From assembly GCA_016699695.1 (NCBI GenBank), contig CP065006.1, positions 1,488,001 to 1,552,000 on the forward strand: DNA of 64,000 nucleotides, given 5' to 3'. This document shows positions 1-9,367 of this stretch, piece after piece. The DNA is from Bacteroidota bacterium (GTDB taxonomy: Bacteria; Bacteroidota; Bacteroidia; Bacteroidales; UBA10428). Within the stretch, counting starts at the first letter, position 1. Each line of letters begins with the position of its first letter. The notes under the pieces were generated by a model. That model did not search any database. It saw nothing but the letters and a program-made list of their open reading frames with translations, and was not told where the DNA came from. The position numbers and the translations under genes were made by a program.

Positions 1-208
1 TATGCGGATGCCTGAATTAAACGGATATGAAACCACCCGACTAATACGCCAACAAAACAAGGACCTGATCATTATCGGGCAATCGGCTTATGGCATGGCC
101 GACGAAAAGGAGAAAGCTCTTGAGGCAGGCTGCAACGATTACATTACCAAGCCAGTAGACAAACAAGTTCTTTTTCGTATGATTGAATTGCATTTAAAAG
201 CGCACTAA
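1..208 (+). CDS. Response-regulator receiver domain, C-terminal fragment
   Basis: The 5' end lies outside the window. The visible 68 residues match the second half of a CheY-like receiver: MPELNGYE just after the expected phospho-acceptor Asp, then the switch region (IGQSAY in place of the usual (T/S)A), and an invariant Lys in the TKPVD motif near residue 50. The protein ends shortly after the last helix with no DNA-binding domain. It is therefore either a stand-alone receiver or, more commonly in Bacteroidota, the last domain of a hybrid histidine kinase. The partner genes are not visible. Confidence 0.85.
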   Translation, partial: MRMPELNGYETTRLIRQQNKDLIIIGQSAYGMADEKEKALEAGCNDYITKPVDKQVLFRMIELHLKAH

Positions 209-368
209 CATCCAATTCACTTGTAACCGGTAAGTATATTTAATTATGCCTGAAGAGCTGTGAAAAGCCTTTTATATCCCAGTCTTTCTATTTGACGTTG
301 AGCCTTTAAACACCTGATTTTTTGGTGCATGTCGGTAAAAAAGCTATTTTTAAGCCAAACTTACCCGC

Positions 369-1670
369 ATGAAATATTCGCCTATTCCAAACCTGATGTT
401 CTCCAACAACAGGATTCGACTTTCTGAACGTTTGGCTCCAAATTCGATCGCACTTATTTTTGGGGCACACCAAATGCCACGCACCGGCGACCAATTTTTT
501 CCCTACCGGCAAAATTCCGATTTCTTTTATCTAACCGGTATTGAGCAGGAGAAATCCATCTTGCTGCTATACCCCGGCAATCAGAATAAGGAATTCAACG
601 AAGTGCTCTTTATTCTAAAACCTAATAAGGACCTTGAAATTTGGGAAGGGCATAAATTAACCATCGAAGAAGCCCGTAGCCAATCGGGAATTAATTCCAT
701 TAAATATATCGATGATTTTGATATGTTTTTGCACATGGCTCTCTGCAGCTGCGAGCATGTATATATGAACCTGCCGGAATGGCAAAAGTTTAAGTCCGAT
801 GTTTTGGGGCGCGATGCCGACTTTTTAAAGAAAATGCAGGAAGAATACCCCTTGCACAGCTATAAGCGATTAGCTCCAATTATCCAGGAGCTCCGTCTGG
901 TGAAATCATCACAAGAAATTGACCTTATCAAGAAAGCCTGTGCCATTACCCGCGAAGCCTTTCTGCGGGTATTAAGCTCTACCCAGCCCGGCATGATGGA
1001 GTATGAAGTGGAGGCCGAAATAAGCTATTCCTTTCTGAAGCAAGGCGCAAGCGGTCATGCCTATGCCCCCATTGTAGCTGGTGGCAGCAACGCTTGTTGC
1101 CTGCACTATGTCGAAAACGATAAAGCCCTGGCCGACGGCCAATTACTCCTGCTCGACTTTGGGGCTGAATATGGCAACTATTCCGCTGACCTATCGCGCA
1201 CCATTCCGGTAAACGGCCGTTTTACTGCCCGGCAAAAAGCCATGTATGAAGCTACATTGAGGGTATTCAAATTTGCCCGCAACCTGATGGTGCCTGGTAC
1301 TACCATCAACCAATACCACAAAGAGGTATGCAAAAAGTGGGAGGAAGAACATATCGGTCTGGGTTTATATACCGCCGAGCAGGCAAAAAACCATCAAGGT
1401 GAAAACCCCTTGTGGCATAACTACTTTATGCATGGCACAGGACACTTTCTGGGGCTCGATGTGCACGATGTGGGCACCCGCGACACGGTGATAAAGGCAG
1501 GTATGGTACTCACCTGCGAACCCGGTTTGTACGTGGCAGAAGAGGGCATTGGTATTCGCATAGAAAACGATATTCTGATTACCGAAACAGGTCCTTTGGA
1601 TCTAATGGCCGGTATACCTATTGAGGTAGAAGAAATTGAAAGTCTCATGCTTTCGAAGGCTACACTTTGA
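369..1670 (+). CDS. pepP: Xaa-Pro aminopeptidase (M24B, aminopeptidase P type)
   Basis: This 433-residue protein has the two-domain layout of aminopeptidase P: an N-terminal creatinase-like domain (about 1-165) and a C-terminal pita-bread domain. The five metal ligands of the family are visible: Asp263 and Asp274 (LLDFGAEYGNYSADLSRT), a His in HGTGHFLGLDVHD (355-366), Glu384 (TCEPGLYV) and Glu399 (RIENDILIT). The family removes an N-terminal residue preceding proline, using two manganese ions, in the cytoplasm. The start is the first ATG of a long open frame. The stop abuts an alpha/beta hydrolase gene, so the two are probably co-transcribed. Confidence 0.93.
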   Translation: MKYSPIPNLMFSNNRIRLSERLAPNSIALIFGAHQMPRTGDQFFPYRQNSDFFYLTGIEQEKSILLLYPGNQNKEFNEVLFILKPNKDLEIWEGHKLTIEEARSQSGINSIKYIDDFDMFLHMALCSCEHVYMNLPEWQKFKSDVLGRDADFLKKMQEEYPLHSYKRLAPIIQELRLVKSSQEIDLIKKACAITREAFLRVLSSTQPGMMEYEVEAEISYSFLKQGASGHAYAPIVAGGSNACCLHYVENDKALADGQLLLLDFGAEYGNYSADLSRTIPVNGRFTARQKAMYEATLRVFKFARNLMVPGTTINQYHKEVCKKWEEEHIGLGLYTAEQAKNHQGENPLWHNYFMHGTGHFLGLDVHDVGTRDTVIKAGMVLTCEPGLYVAEEGIGIRIENDILITETGPLDLMAGIPIEVEEIESLMLSKATL

Positions 1671-1678
1671 ATTTGCGT

Positions 1679-2464
1679 ATGGAACCTCATTTTCAATTTT
1701 ACCAAAGTCACAGGATAAAATATTATACCTGCGGTAAGGGAGAAACGCTAGTGTTGCTACATGGTTACCAGGCCGATTCGCGCATCTGGGAACTTCTAAT
1801 CCCTTTGCTTCAGGATCATTATTCACTGCTGATACCCGATTTACCAGGTCATGGGGAGTCACCGCTTATTCAAAGTACCAACAGCATGGAATTCCTGGCC
1901 GAAATAGTATTTAGCCTAGTTATGTCGTCGGGGTCGAGGGGTGTAACTCTTGCAGGCCATTCCATGGGAGGTTATGTAGCCTTGTCTTTTGCAGAAAAAT
2001 ACCCCACGCTAACCGACCGTTTGGTGCTGTTGAACTCTCATCCCTTCGAAGACAGCATCACTAAAATTCTGGCTCGAAACCGGGAATCGGAAATTATTCA
2101 ATCGGGCAAAAAAGAGATACTGCTGCGCTCATTTGTTCAGAATAACTTTTGTCCTAAAAACATTTTAAGCCTTAAAAATGAAATCGACCTGGCCACCCAC
2201 ATAGCTCTGAGTCAGCCAGAAAATGGAATGCTTGCCGATTTGGCCGGAATGATGGCCCGCACCAACAAAGTTGCGGTGTTATTGAAAAAGCGAATCCATG
2301 CAGCCTTTATTCTGGGTAGAGATGATAAGCGAATTCCAATAAACCTGTTTGATACACTCGATAAAAACAGTTTGAAAATCAGCTGGATAAACGATTGCGG
2401 GCATATGAGCATGCTGGAGAAACCTGAGGAAGTAGCCCGAATAATCTTGGAAAATAGTTTTTAA
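1679..2464 (+). CDS. Alpha/beta hydrolase
   Basis: A 261-residue alpha/beta-hydrolase-fold protein. The oxyanion HG motif is near residue 28 (LLHGYQ), the nucleophile elbow GHSMGG puts the catalytic serine at 95, and Asp215 (GRDDKR) and His242 (NDCGHMSM) complete a plausible triad. There is no signal peptide, so it should be cytoplasmic. Its substrate cannot be read from sequence; esterase or MhpC-like C-C hydrolase roles are possible. The frame could begin at a TTG at 1667 overlapping the upstream stop, but the ATG at 1679 is preferred. The 8-base gap to pepP implies one operon. Confidence 0.85.
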   Translation: MEPHFQFYQSHRIKYYTCGKGETLVLLHGYQADSRIWELLIPLLQDHYSLLIPDLPGHGESPLIQSTNSMEFLAEIVFSLVMSSGSRGVTLAGHSMGGYVALSFAEKYPTLTDRLVLLNSHPFEDSITKILARNRESEIIQSGKKEILLRSFVQNNFCPKNILSLKNEIDLATHIALSQPENGMLADLAGMMARTNKVAVLLKKRIHAAFILGRDDKRIPINLFDTLDKNSLKISWINDCGHMSMLEKPEEVARIILENSF

Positions 2465-2491
2465 TTCTATAAAAATCAATGCTCATTAGGC

Positions 2492-2536
2492 AAAAAATAG
2501 AGAGGTTAAATTCGCTTTTCAGGAATAAACCTCTCT
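2492..2536 (-). terminator. Terminator for the 2594-4237 gene
   Basis: An inverted repeat (AGAGAGGTT / AACCTCTCT) separated by about 20 bases is followed on the minus strand by ATTTTTTG. This suits intrinsic termination of the minus-strand glycosidase gene, and it may also slow transcription from the convergent hydrolase. Confidence 0.5.
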
Positions 2537-2593
2537 CGATAACACCCAAACTAAGATGAAACTACTTGCTTGCAACCTACTGCATAACTATTA

Positions 2594-4237
2594 TTATTTT
2601 ACGCCAATGGCATCGGCCCAATTGCCACGGTAAATAATTTCTCCTCCGTGAATTCGTTTCACAAATTTTCCAAATCTGGCATCTACTCCGGCTGTAATAT
2701 TTAAAATATTACTTTCAGCTGGTATTTCATAACTTGCATTCACCACATTAACCGGTTTCAAAGGGTCGATTATAGCTTTTTTATTCTCGCCAGCCTGCCA
2801 GTCGACATGCTTGGTAAACACATATTTTAATTCGCTGTCGAGCACCAGCACACCATTGTTTTTTACTGTAAATTTAGCCCGGCAAATATCCGATTTTGCC
2901 ATATCGCTTTCAGCAAGCTCTACTTCCACAACAGGCAGCGAAACATGTTCGGGGGAAGTTAAAATCATAATGGTTTCGTGTTTAATAAGCTTGCCTTCAG
3001 AATTTAAAAACTCAAAAACCAGTTCGCGGTCGCGTATGGCCTCGCTGCCAAAGTCAATGGTAGCCTCGAAATGTTTCGATTGGATATCTTTTTGCTCGAA
3101 AACAATTTTATCGTGAAACAAAACCCTTACCTGTGATACGGCAGAGGTTAAAAATAATTCGACCGGTACTTTGTTTGTATATATCTGTTGATTACGTGGC
3201 GATGTAAGTATTGCCTGAATATATTCGGAGATATCGTACCACACAGGACGCGGATGACCGATGGTGTCGTTAAGATCGCTATAGCCCCAGAAGCCAAACC
3301 AGGCCTCGGGATATGGATCGTGGGTATCGGGAGCACCGGCTTTCCACCATCCATCGGCATAGTAAAAAGGGCAGGCTCCGTTAATTCCACCATCGAGTGC
3401 GTCAGAGTAATTGCGGATAAGCCATTCGGCTTGCTTTTTATAGGTATTTCCACCATATAAACCATAACCAATTTGCGAAACGGACATGCCAAACTCGGTC
3501 AGCAGAAATGGTTTCTCTTGTCCATACAAATCACGCAAATACTCGAAATGGGGCCCAAATCCCTGGGTATAAATATGGTCTTCGTTATGATCGTAGGTAT
3601 TACAGGCGTAGACATCAAAAATATTCTGGTCGACATACTCTCCCACCCTCGAGTTAATTGAGAAAGTGACAGGAACATCCGGGTGCTCGCTGTGAATAAT
3701 ATCGCGCAAGTCAAGCCAGAGATTAACGGTAGCTTCAGCACCCTGATTGTAGATATGGCCTGGCATAGGCTCATTCATTATGAGATAGGTAATTATACAG
3801 TCGTAATTTTTAGTGTATGCCATCGTCTCCTTCACATGTTGCTTGGCATCTTCCACAAACTGCGGATCTTTAAACTCGCCATGGGGTTCAATCCACAATC
3901 CAAAAATGAGGTACAGCCCCGATTCCTGAACCACTTTTACTTCCTCTTCGGTAAGATCGCTCCAGGTTCTGATAGAATTAAAACCTGCCTCTTTAATAAG
4001 CTTCAGGTCATTTCGCATACGTGCCAATTGCAGTTCCCTTTTATCCTTGTAAGGGTGCTCTCCGGGACGGGCTCCAATTTCGTAACCAATGGAGCTTATA
4101 AATGTTTTCTCTCCATTGATATAATACCACCTGTCTTTGATTTCGAGATGATTGGTTTTAGTAATTACTTGCTGGTTATTTTGGCAAGCAGCCAAGAAGA
4201 TAAGCGCCAAAAAGACTAAAATTCTCATTATTCCCAT
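2594..4237 (-). CDS. Glycoside hydrolase, GH2/GH5-like TIM-barrel lipoprotein
   Basis: A secreted glycosidase of about 547 residues. A hydrophobic stretch ends in the lipobox LAAC, so it should be a lipoprotein. The barrel (about 40-340) contains the clan GH-A pattern: a catalytic acid/base Glu in LIMNEPMPG and a nucleophile Glu in LLTEFGMS. The last 200 residues look like beta-sandwich domains. The family resembles GH2-type TIM-barrel proteins (glycosidic bond cleavage with retention); substrate is unknown. An in-frame codon exists upstream at 4267, but the ATG at 4237, ten residues later, places the signal sequence properly; ATG 4228 is an alternative. It stands alone between convergent and unrelated genes. 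Confidence 0.75.
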   Translation of the reverse strand: MGIMRILVFLALIFLAACQNNQQVITKTNHLEIKDRWYYINGEKTFISSIGYEIGARPGEHPYKDKRELQLARMRNDLKLIKEAGFNSIRTWSDLTEEEVKVVQESGLYLIFGLWIEPHGEFKDPQFVEDAKQHVKETMAYTKNYDCIITYLIMNEPMPGHIYNQGAEATVNLWLDLRDIIHSEHPDVPVTFSINSRVGEYVDQNIFDVYACNTYDHNEDHIYTQGFGPHFEYLRDLYGQEKPFLLTEFGMSVSQIGYGLYGGNTYKKQAEWLIRNYSDALDGGINGACPFYYADGWWKAGAPDTHDPYPEAWFGFWGYSDLNDTIGHPRPVWYDISEYIQAILTSPRNQQIYTNKVPVELFLTSAVSQVRVLFHDKIVFEQKDIQSKHFEATIDFGSEAIRDRELVFEFLNSEGKLIKHETIMILTSPEHVSLPVVEVELAESDMAKSDICRAKFTVKNNGVLVLDSELKYVFTKHVDWQAGENKKAIIDPLKPVNVVNASYEIPAESNILNITAGVDARFGKFVKRIHGGEIIYRGNWADAIGVK

Positions 4238-4437
4238 TACCTGTTTTAGTGAGTTACACAAATGCAATGTTATGGCTTGTTTTAAAATTGCTCAAATAAT
4301 AAGCTACATCAACAATACATCAGGTAATTATTTGGCGCCTCTTAATTTTACTCAAAAAGCATTAATCGAACATATTTTTAAACAGAGGAATTCTAAATGC
4401 TGTTAAGAATAATTTGAGCTGATATGAATCTTCTACC

Positions 4438-5016
4438 CTAGACCTGCGCCAAACTGATATCGCTGTGCCATTCGGCGCTATTGTCTATGGCTGGCCAGAA
4501 ATCTGCAGGTTTGTCAATGAGTTTCCACATGCCAAGGTGCTCGGGATTTAGAAAGTGCTCGTCGGCCATTTTTTGAAGAAAATCATGCAAAGGCTTATAA
4601 AATCCATCGACATTAAGCAGAAGTGTTGGTTTCGAGAATTTACCTAAACGCTTAAGTGTTATTACTTCAATGAGCTCTTCGAGGGTGCCGGTACCACCCG
4701 GAAGGGCAATTACGGCATCGGTGTTTTCAATCAGCATTTTTTTTCGCTGGTGCATATCATGTACCACAACCATATCTTTTACGCCAGGGTGGGCCCATTC
4801 CACCTTCACCATAAATTCCGGAATTATTCCTTTAATGAGGCCTCCCTTCTCCAGATAGCGGTTGGCCAGGGTTCCCATCAGCCCCACTGCACCCCCTCCG
4901 TAAAGCACTTGCGCCTTGCGTTTCAGCAATTCATCGGCCAGGGCAATGGTGGCATCGGTATATTTTGAATGGATTTTTCGGCTCGAAGCACAATAAACTG
5001 TGATAAGATGAGGCAT
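4438..5016 (-). CDS. LOG family protein (TIGR00730), nucleoside 5'-monophosphate phosphoribohydrolase type
   Basis: A 192-residue Rossmann-like protein of the LOG / lysine-decarboxylase-like family. The diagnostic PGGTGTLEE motif lies near residues 105-113 and a glycine-rich GGGAVGLMG near 39-47. Characterised members release the base from cytokinin riboside 5'-monophosphates or AMP-like nucleotides; older annotations as lysine decarboxylase are wrong. No signal peptide is present. It is a single gene, convergent with nothing, lying about 70 bases upstream of the next minus-strand gene. Confidence 0.88.
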   Translation of the reverse strand: MPHLITVYCASSRKIHSKYTDATIALADELLKRKAQVLYGGGAVGLMGTLANRYLEKGGLIKGIIPEFMVKVEWAHPGVKDMVVVHDMHQRKKMLIENTDAVIALPGGTGTLEELIEVITLKRLGKFSKPTLLLNVDGFYKPLHDFLQKMADEHFLNPEHLGMWKLIDKPADFWPAIDNSAEWHSDISLAQV

Positions 5017-5086
5017 AATATTTCTGGGATAAAATGAAAAATGGCTGGCAGTTCATAGTTAAAGACACTGCCAGCCAAAAAATAGT

Positions 5087-6166
5087 TTAATAAGAATCGT
5101 AATGTATATTCGACCACAAATAATAATGCGGATAGGGTACTACACCCGAATCGTCATAAATTCCAATCCAATCGCCATCGGAAGGTGAAGTTGCCGAGCC
5201 GTCGCCATTGGTATCGCCACCGCGGCTGTCGTCTTTAAATGAGGTGAATGCATTTGTAGCATTCTGGTTAAGCACTCCGCCCATGCCTACAACAAGCGCA
5301 CTTTCGGAGGTAAACTTGATGACGACATTGCTGGCCAGGGTTAGGGAACCTGAGGCTTCAATCCAAAGGTCATTGTCGCTCAGTACAAAAGGTACCTCCG
5401 TTTCAGTATAGCTTGTCGCTGCAGGTATATCATCGTAATTGTAGGTAAATATACCGTTCATGGTATTTCCTTCGGATGGATTCTGCGGATTGAAAAAGGT
5501 GTTGGTATTGCCAATACTCATGGCGCAGTCGATCGACAAAGGAAGGGTGTTTAGGTAAAAGGTATTGTTGGCAACCACTGTATTTAAACTTGCATTGCTT
5601 ACATCCAAAGCACCGTAGTAAAAGTCGCCATCTTTTCCTCCTTTGTTATGCACAAACAAACAATGTGTAATACTGGCTGAACTACCATAGATTTCGAGAA
5701 CCGAAAGATAGGAGCCACTACCTCCATAATAAAATTCGCAATAGCTAAAAACAGAACCATTGGTTTCGACCAGGATGTTCTCCCAGTCGGCTACAGATGG
5801 CGAGGTAGCTGAACCATCGCCGTTGACGTCGCCTCCATGGCTATCGTCTTTTACCGAAGTAAACACAATGGGCTTCGAACTGGTGCCATTGGCAAGAATG
5901 GCTCCTTCGTCACTTACAACGAGTCCTACATTCGAAGAAAACTTTACGACTGTACCGGGCTGTATGGTTAGAGAACTGACTACCCATAAATCGTAAGCCG
6001 TAATTAAATAAACCGAATCGGCATACCAGGTTGTAGGAGTTTCAATGTCGTTTGCCACCTCCACTATATTCGAAAGCGGCTGGCCATTGTCGTTGTTGTC
6101 ATCCTCTTCCTCGTTGCAGGTATAGAGAAGAAAGGGCAATGCAAAAAGAACAAAATACTTTTTCAT
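5087..6166 (-). CDS. Secreted lipoprotein with repeated parallel beta-helix-like modules
   Basis: About 359 residues beginning MKKYFVLFALPFLLYTC, a lipoprotein signal, followed by an acidic linker rich in Glu, Asp and Asn. The body repeats a module twice: a strand-rich stretch (GSLTIQPG/GSLTLASN VVKF), then FTSFKDDSRGGDTNGDGSATSPS with a DW(I/E) end. The Asp/Asn/Gly-rich element resembles calcium-binding loops and the spacing resembles right-handed beta-helix proteins. No enzyme motif is recognised. An in-frame codon exists further upstream (6199), but the ATG at 6166 precedes the signal peptide directly. Function unknown; a surface or periplasmic binding role is only a guess. Confidence 0.65.
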   Translation of the reverse strand: MKKYFVLFALPFLLYTCNEEEDDNNDNGQPLSNIVEVANDIETPTTWYADSVYLITAYDLWVVSSLTIQPGTVVKFSSNVGLVVSDEGAILANGTSSKPIVFTSVKDDSHGGDVNGDGSATSPSVADWENILVETNGSVFSYCEFYYGGSGSYLSVLEIYGSSASITHCLFVHNKGGKDGDFYYGALDVSNASLNTVVANNTFYLNTLPLSIDCAMSIGNTNTFFNPQNPSEGNTMNGIFTYNYDDIPAATSYTETEVPFVLSDNDLWIEASGSLTLASNVVIKFTSESALVVGMGGVLNQNATNAFTSFKDDSRGGDTNGDGSATSPSDGDWIGIYDDSGVVPYPHYYLWSNIHYDSY

Positions 6167-6259
6167 GGTTGATAAGATTAAGTTGGTTAGATTCCACATA
6201 AGTTAATCTTTTCCAGGTACGAATACCTCATCTTCGTTTGTAAACCTATCTCCATCGGC

Positions 6260-6296
6260 AAAAAAAAAGAGAAAGCCCGCTGTATGGCTTTCTCTT
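6260..6296 (-). terminator. Terminator of nrdJ
   Basis: A perfect 10-bp stem (AGAGAAAGCC / GGCTTTCTCT, loop of 8) followed on the minus strand by a run of at least eight T. It lies 36 bases after the nrdJ stop. Confidence 0.85.
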
Positions 6297-6331
6297 ATAG
6301 CTCCCTTATTGTATGAAAAGCAGCGGTTTCG

Positions 6332-8947
6332 TTAACCGCATTTCGAAGATCCACAATCGGTGCAAATCAAGCAGCCTTCCTGATAAATTAGGCTATCCGA
6401 TCCGCATTCCTGGCATTTCACTCCCTTTTTCACTTTGGTACCATTCGGAATGTATTTTTTCAGGGCACGTTCCACTCCATTTTTCCAGGTATTGATGTTG
6501 TCGCTGTCGAGGTGCAGCGAACTTACAAGTCGCACCACGTCGGGTATAGGCATTCCGTGGCGCAACACGCTTGAAATCAGTTTGGCATAGTTCCAGTATT
6601 CTTTGTCGAACATATGCGAAAGTCCGCCCAGTGTGTTTTTATATCCAAATTTATCGGTATACTGAAAGTCATAACGCGATACACCATTCTCGTCCTGTGC
6701 CTTGATAATCTTTCCTTTTTTAATTGACTTTGGTATCGGAAACATCTCCTCGTCGGCCAAACCGGTAAAGATTTCGTACGGACGATCATCCTTGATGCCC
6801 ACGAAAGCAATCCACTTTTCGTCGTCGTTGTTAAAACGTATTATCTCGGCATCGAGTACTTTTGGGCGAACCAGTGAATGGCTTTCTTCGTCCGCAGAGG
6901 CATCGTTCTTTTTACTGTCGTTACTCACGAGTACACCGGTGCGCGAACCATCGCGGTATACGGTAACTCCCTTGCAACCGCTTTTCCAGGCACTGACATA
7001 AAGCTCACTCACCAATTCTTCTTTGGCTTCTTCGGGTAAGTTAATGGTCACACTGATGGAATGGTCGACCCACTTTTGTACTTCGCCCTGCATGTGTACT
7101 TTGCTCAACCAGTCGACATCATTCGAAGTAGCTTTGTAATAGGGCGATTTCGCTACTACTTCTTTTAATTGCTCTTCGTCATAAGCCTTTACTTCGTCGG
7201 TGTTATAGCCGTTTATTTCAAGCCAGGTTAAAAACTTATGATGAAAAACATAGTATTCTTCCCACGAATCACCCACTTCGTCGATAAAGGCAACGCGTGC
7301 ACTGGTGTCGTTGGGATTAACTTTGCGGCGACGCTTATAAACGGGCAGAAACACTGGTTCGATGCCGGAAGTAGTCTGCGTCATTAAGCTGGTGGTGCCT
7401 GTGGGGGCAATGGTAAGCAGAGCAATGTTCCTGCGGCCATATTTTACCATGTCGTGGTAAAGACTCTCGTCTTCTTTGCGCAAACGCTGAATGAAAGGAT
7501 TGTTGCGTTCCAGGGTTGTATCGTAAATAGCAAAGGCTCCACGGTCGCGGGCAGTGTATACCGACGAGCGGTAGGCTTCGATGGCAGTGGTTTTGTGCAC
7601 TTCAACCGAGAAGTCGGTTGCATCGTCGCTGCCGTAACGCAAACCAAGAGCGGCCAGCATGTCACCTTCGGCGGTGATGCCAATACCTGTGCGACGGCCT
7701 TCTTCAGCTTTTAAGCGAATGTTTTCCCAAAGCTTCTTCTCGACGCGTTTCACTTCCAATTCCTCAGGGTCGTTGGATATCTTGCCCAGAATGGCATCAA
7801 TTTTTTCCAGTTCCAGGTCAATGATATCGTCCATCATGCGCTGCGCGACATGCACATGCTTTTTATACAGGTCGAAATTAAAACGGGCTTCGGCAGTAAA
7901 GGGGTTTTCGACATAGCTGTATAGGTTGATAGCCAATAGCCTGCAAGAATCGTAGGGACATAGCGGAATTTCGCCGCAAGGGTTGGTCGATACCGTTTTG
8001 TAGCCAAAATCGGCATAGCAATCGGGTATAGCCTCTGATGCGATTGTGTCCCAGAAAAGTATGCCGGGTTCGGCAGATTTCCAGGCATTGTGCACAATTT
8101 TTTCCCAAAACTTGCGGGCATCAATTTCTTTCACAAAGGTAGGATTGGGCGAATCGACAGGGTATTGCTGACGGTATGGTTTCCCGTCCACAACAGCCTG
8201 CATAAATTCGTTGTCGATACGCACCGATACGTTGGCTCCGGTAACTTTTCCGGCAGACATTTTTGCATCGATAAAAGACTCTGAATCGGGGTGTTTGATG
8301 CTGATACTAAGCATTAGCGCTCCACGCCGTCCATCCTGGGCCACTTCGCGGGTTGAGTTGGAATAGCGTTCCATAAAAGGCACTACACCTGTAGAGGTAA
8401 GTGCACTGTTTAATACGGGGCTTCCTTTGGGGCGAATATGCGACAAATCGTGACCAACACCTCCACGACGCTTCATCAGCTGAACCTGCTCCTGATCTAT
8501 TTTCATAATGGCACCGTAGGAATCTGAGGGGCCATCGTTTCCGATCACAAAGCAATTCGACAATGACGCAATCTGAAAATTATTGCCAATGCCAGTCATG
8601 GGCCCACCTTGAGGCACGATATATTTAAAATCTTTCAGTACATCAAAAATTTCATCCTCCGTAAGCGGATTGGGATATTTTTTCTCTATACGGGCAATCT
8701 CGCTCGCCAGACGACGGTGCATGTCGTCAGGATTTTTTTCGTACAACTTGCCATACGAATCTTTCAGCGCATACTTGCTTATCCATACTGTAGCAGCAAG
8801 CTCATCACCCTTAAAATACTCAATAGAACTTTTCAATGCTTCGTCGTAGGTATACACCTTAGGTCCGCTATTGTCATCATTTTTTTTCATCTCTTTCACT
8901 TCCCTGTCGACAGACAGCTGATTGGTTTTAATCTCTTCGGCTTGCAT
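6332..8947 (-). CDS. nrdJ: Adenosylcobalamin-dependent ribonucleoside-diphosphate reductase (class II)
   Basis: This 871-residue protein reduces ribonucleotides to deoxyribonucleotides using a B12-derived radical, independent of oxygen. Class II features are visible: the STNPCGEIPL segment (about residue 330) with the radical-site region, APTGTTSLM near 520, and a C-terminal cysteine cluster (CQECGSDSL and CTDCGSSKCG) that binds zinc and relays electrons from thioredoxin. Length fits the long NrdJ form. The longer open frame would start at a TTG at 8953; the ATG at 8947 is preferred. No cobalamin riboswitch was recognised upstream. No class I or III reductase gene is in the window. Confidence 0.95.
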   Translation of the reverse strand: MQAEEIKTNQLSVDREVKEMKKNDDNSGPKVYTYDEALKSSIEYFKGDELAATVWISKYALKDSYGKLYEKNPDDMHRRLASEIARIEKKYPNPLTEDEIFDVLKDFKYIVPQGGPMTGIGNNFQIASLSNCFVIGNDGPSDSYGAIMKIDQEQVQLMKRRGGVGHDLSHIRPKGSPVLNSALTSTGVVPFMERYSNSTREVAQDGRRGALMLSISIKHPDSESFIDAKMSAGKVTGANVSVRIDNEFMQAVVDGKPYRQQYPVDSPNPTFVKEIDARKFWEKIVHNAWKSAEPGILFWDTIASEAIPDCYADFGYKTVSTNPCGEIPLCPYDSCRLLAINLYSYVENPFTAEARFNFDLYKKHVHVAQRMMDDIIDLELEKIDAILGKISNDPEELEVKRVEKKLWENIRLKAEEGRRTGIGITAEGDMLAALGLRYGSDDATDFSVEVHKTTAIEAYRSSVYTARDRGAFAIYDTTLERNNPFIQRLRKEDESLYHDMVKYGRRNIALLTIAPTGTTSLMTQTTSGIEPVFLPVYKRRRKVNPNDTSARVAFIDEVGDSWEEYYVFHHKFLTWLEINGYNTDEVKAYDEEQLKEVVAKSPYYKATSNDVDWLSKVHMQGEVQKWVDHSISVTINLPEEAKEELVSELYVSAWKSGCKGVTVYRDGSRTGVLVSNDSKKNDASADEESHSLVRPKVLDAEIIRFNNDDEKWIAFVGIKDDRPYEIFTGLADEEMFPIPKSIKKGKIIKAQDENGVSRYDFQYTDKFGYKNTLGGLSHMFDKEYWNYAKLISSVLRHGMPIPDVVRLVSSLHLDSDNINTWKNGVERALKKYIPNGTKVKKGVKCQECGSDSLIYQEGCLICTDCGSSKCG

Positions 8948-9330
8948 GGGCAAAAATATTTAAGGTGCTCTGTTGTTGTATAATAAATCGTGAGAAAATT
9001 CCCCGAGGTTGGACTTGCAATATATGGACAGAATTATTCCTGAACAATTGGAAACGAGTTGTAGTTTTTAACATTTGCCGATAGTTATTAACTTTCGGTT
9101 ATAACCGCCTGAAATGCTGATTAGTAGGATTTTACAGCCTTCATTATGATAAGAAATAGAATTGTCAAACGCAACTTTTTCGAGAGAATTTTTATGAGTG
9201 ACTTATTAACATCGTGAAAGGCGAAAACAAGAGAAAAATATAATATACAAGGCTAACGTGAACAGGTTTTTTGTGTATTCGACCCACTATGCTATTGATA
9301 TTCTAAACATTATTGAATCAAATTAAATAT
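8948..9330. other. Intergenic region between nrdJ and the candidate RNA gene
   Basis: About 380 bases without a convincing open frame. It must hold the nrdJ promoter. No B12-box (the conserved 3' element of cobalamin riboswitches) was seen, so B12 control is not supported. No repeat or tRNA was seen. Confidence 0.5.
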
Positions 9331-9331
9331 T

Positions 9332-9363
9332 TTTGTTTGAAAGCAAACTATTCCCTATCTTCG
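9332..9363 (+). promoter_or_regulatory. Bacteroidota-type promoter for the candidate RNA and tRNA-Leu
   Basis: TTTG at 9332-9335, a 20-base spacer, and TATCTTCG at 9356-9363, one base off the TAnnTTTG consensus. Transcription would begin near 9368-9370. It is the only good promoter match upstream of tRNA-Leu. Confidence 0.6.
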
Positions 9364-9367
9364 CACA

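Noticed and set aside
3683..4219. Plus-strand open frame of 178 residues
   Set aside because: It is the shadow of the glycosidase gene on the minus strand, which has the lipobox and catalytic motifs.
8948..9331. Cobalamin riboswitch upstream of nrdJ
   Set aside because: The enzyme needs B12, so a riboswitch was considered, but the conserved 3' B12-box and the central conserved blocks were not found.
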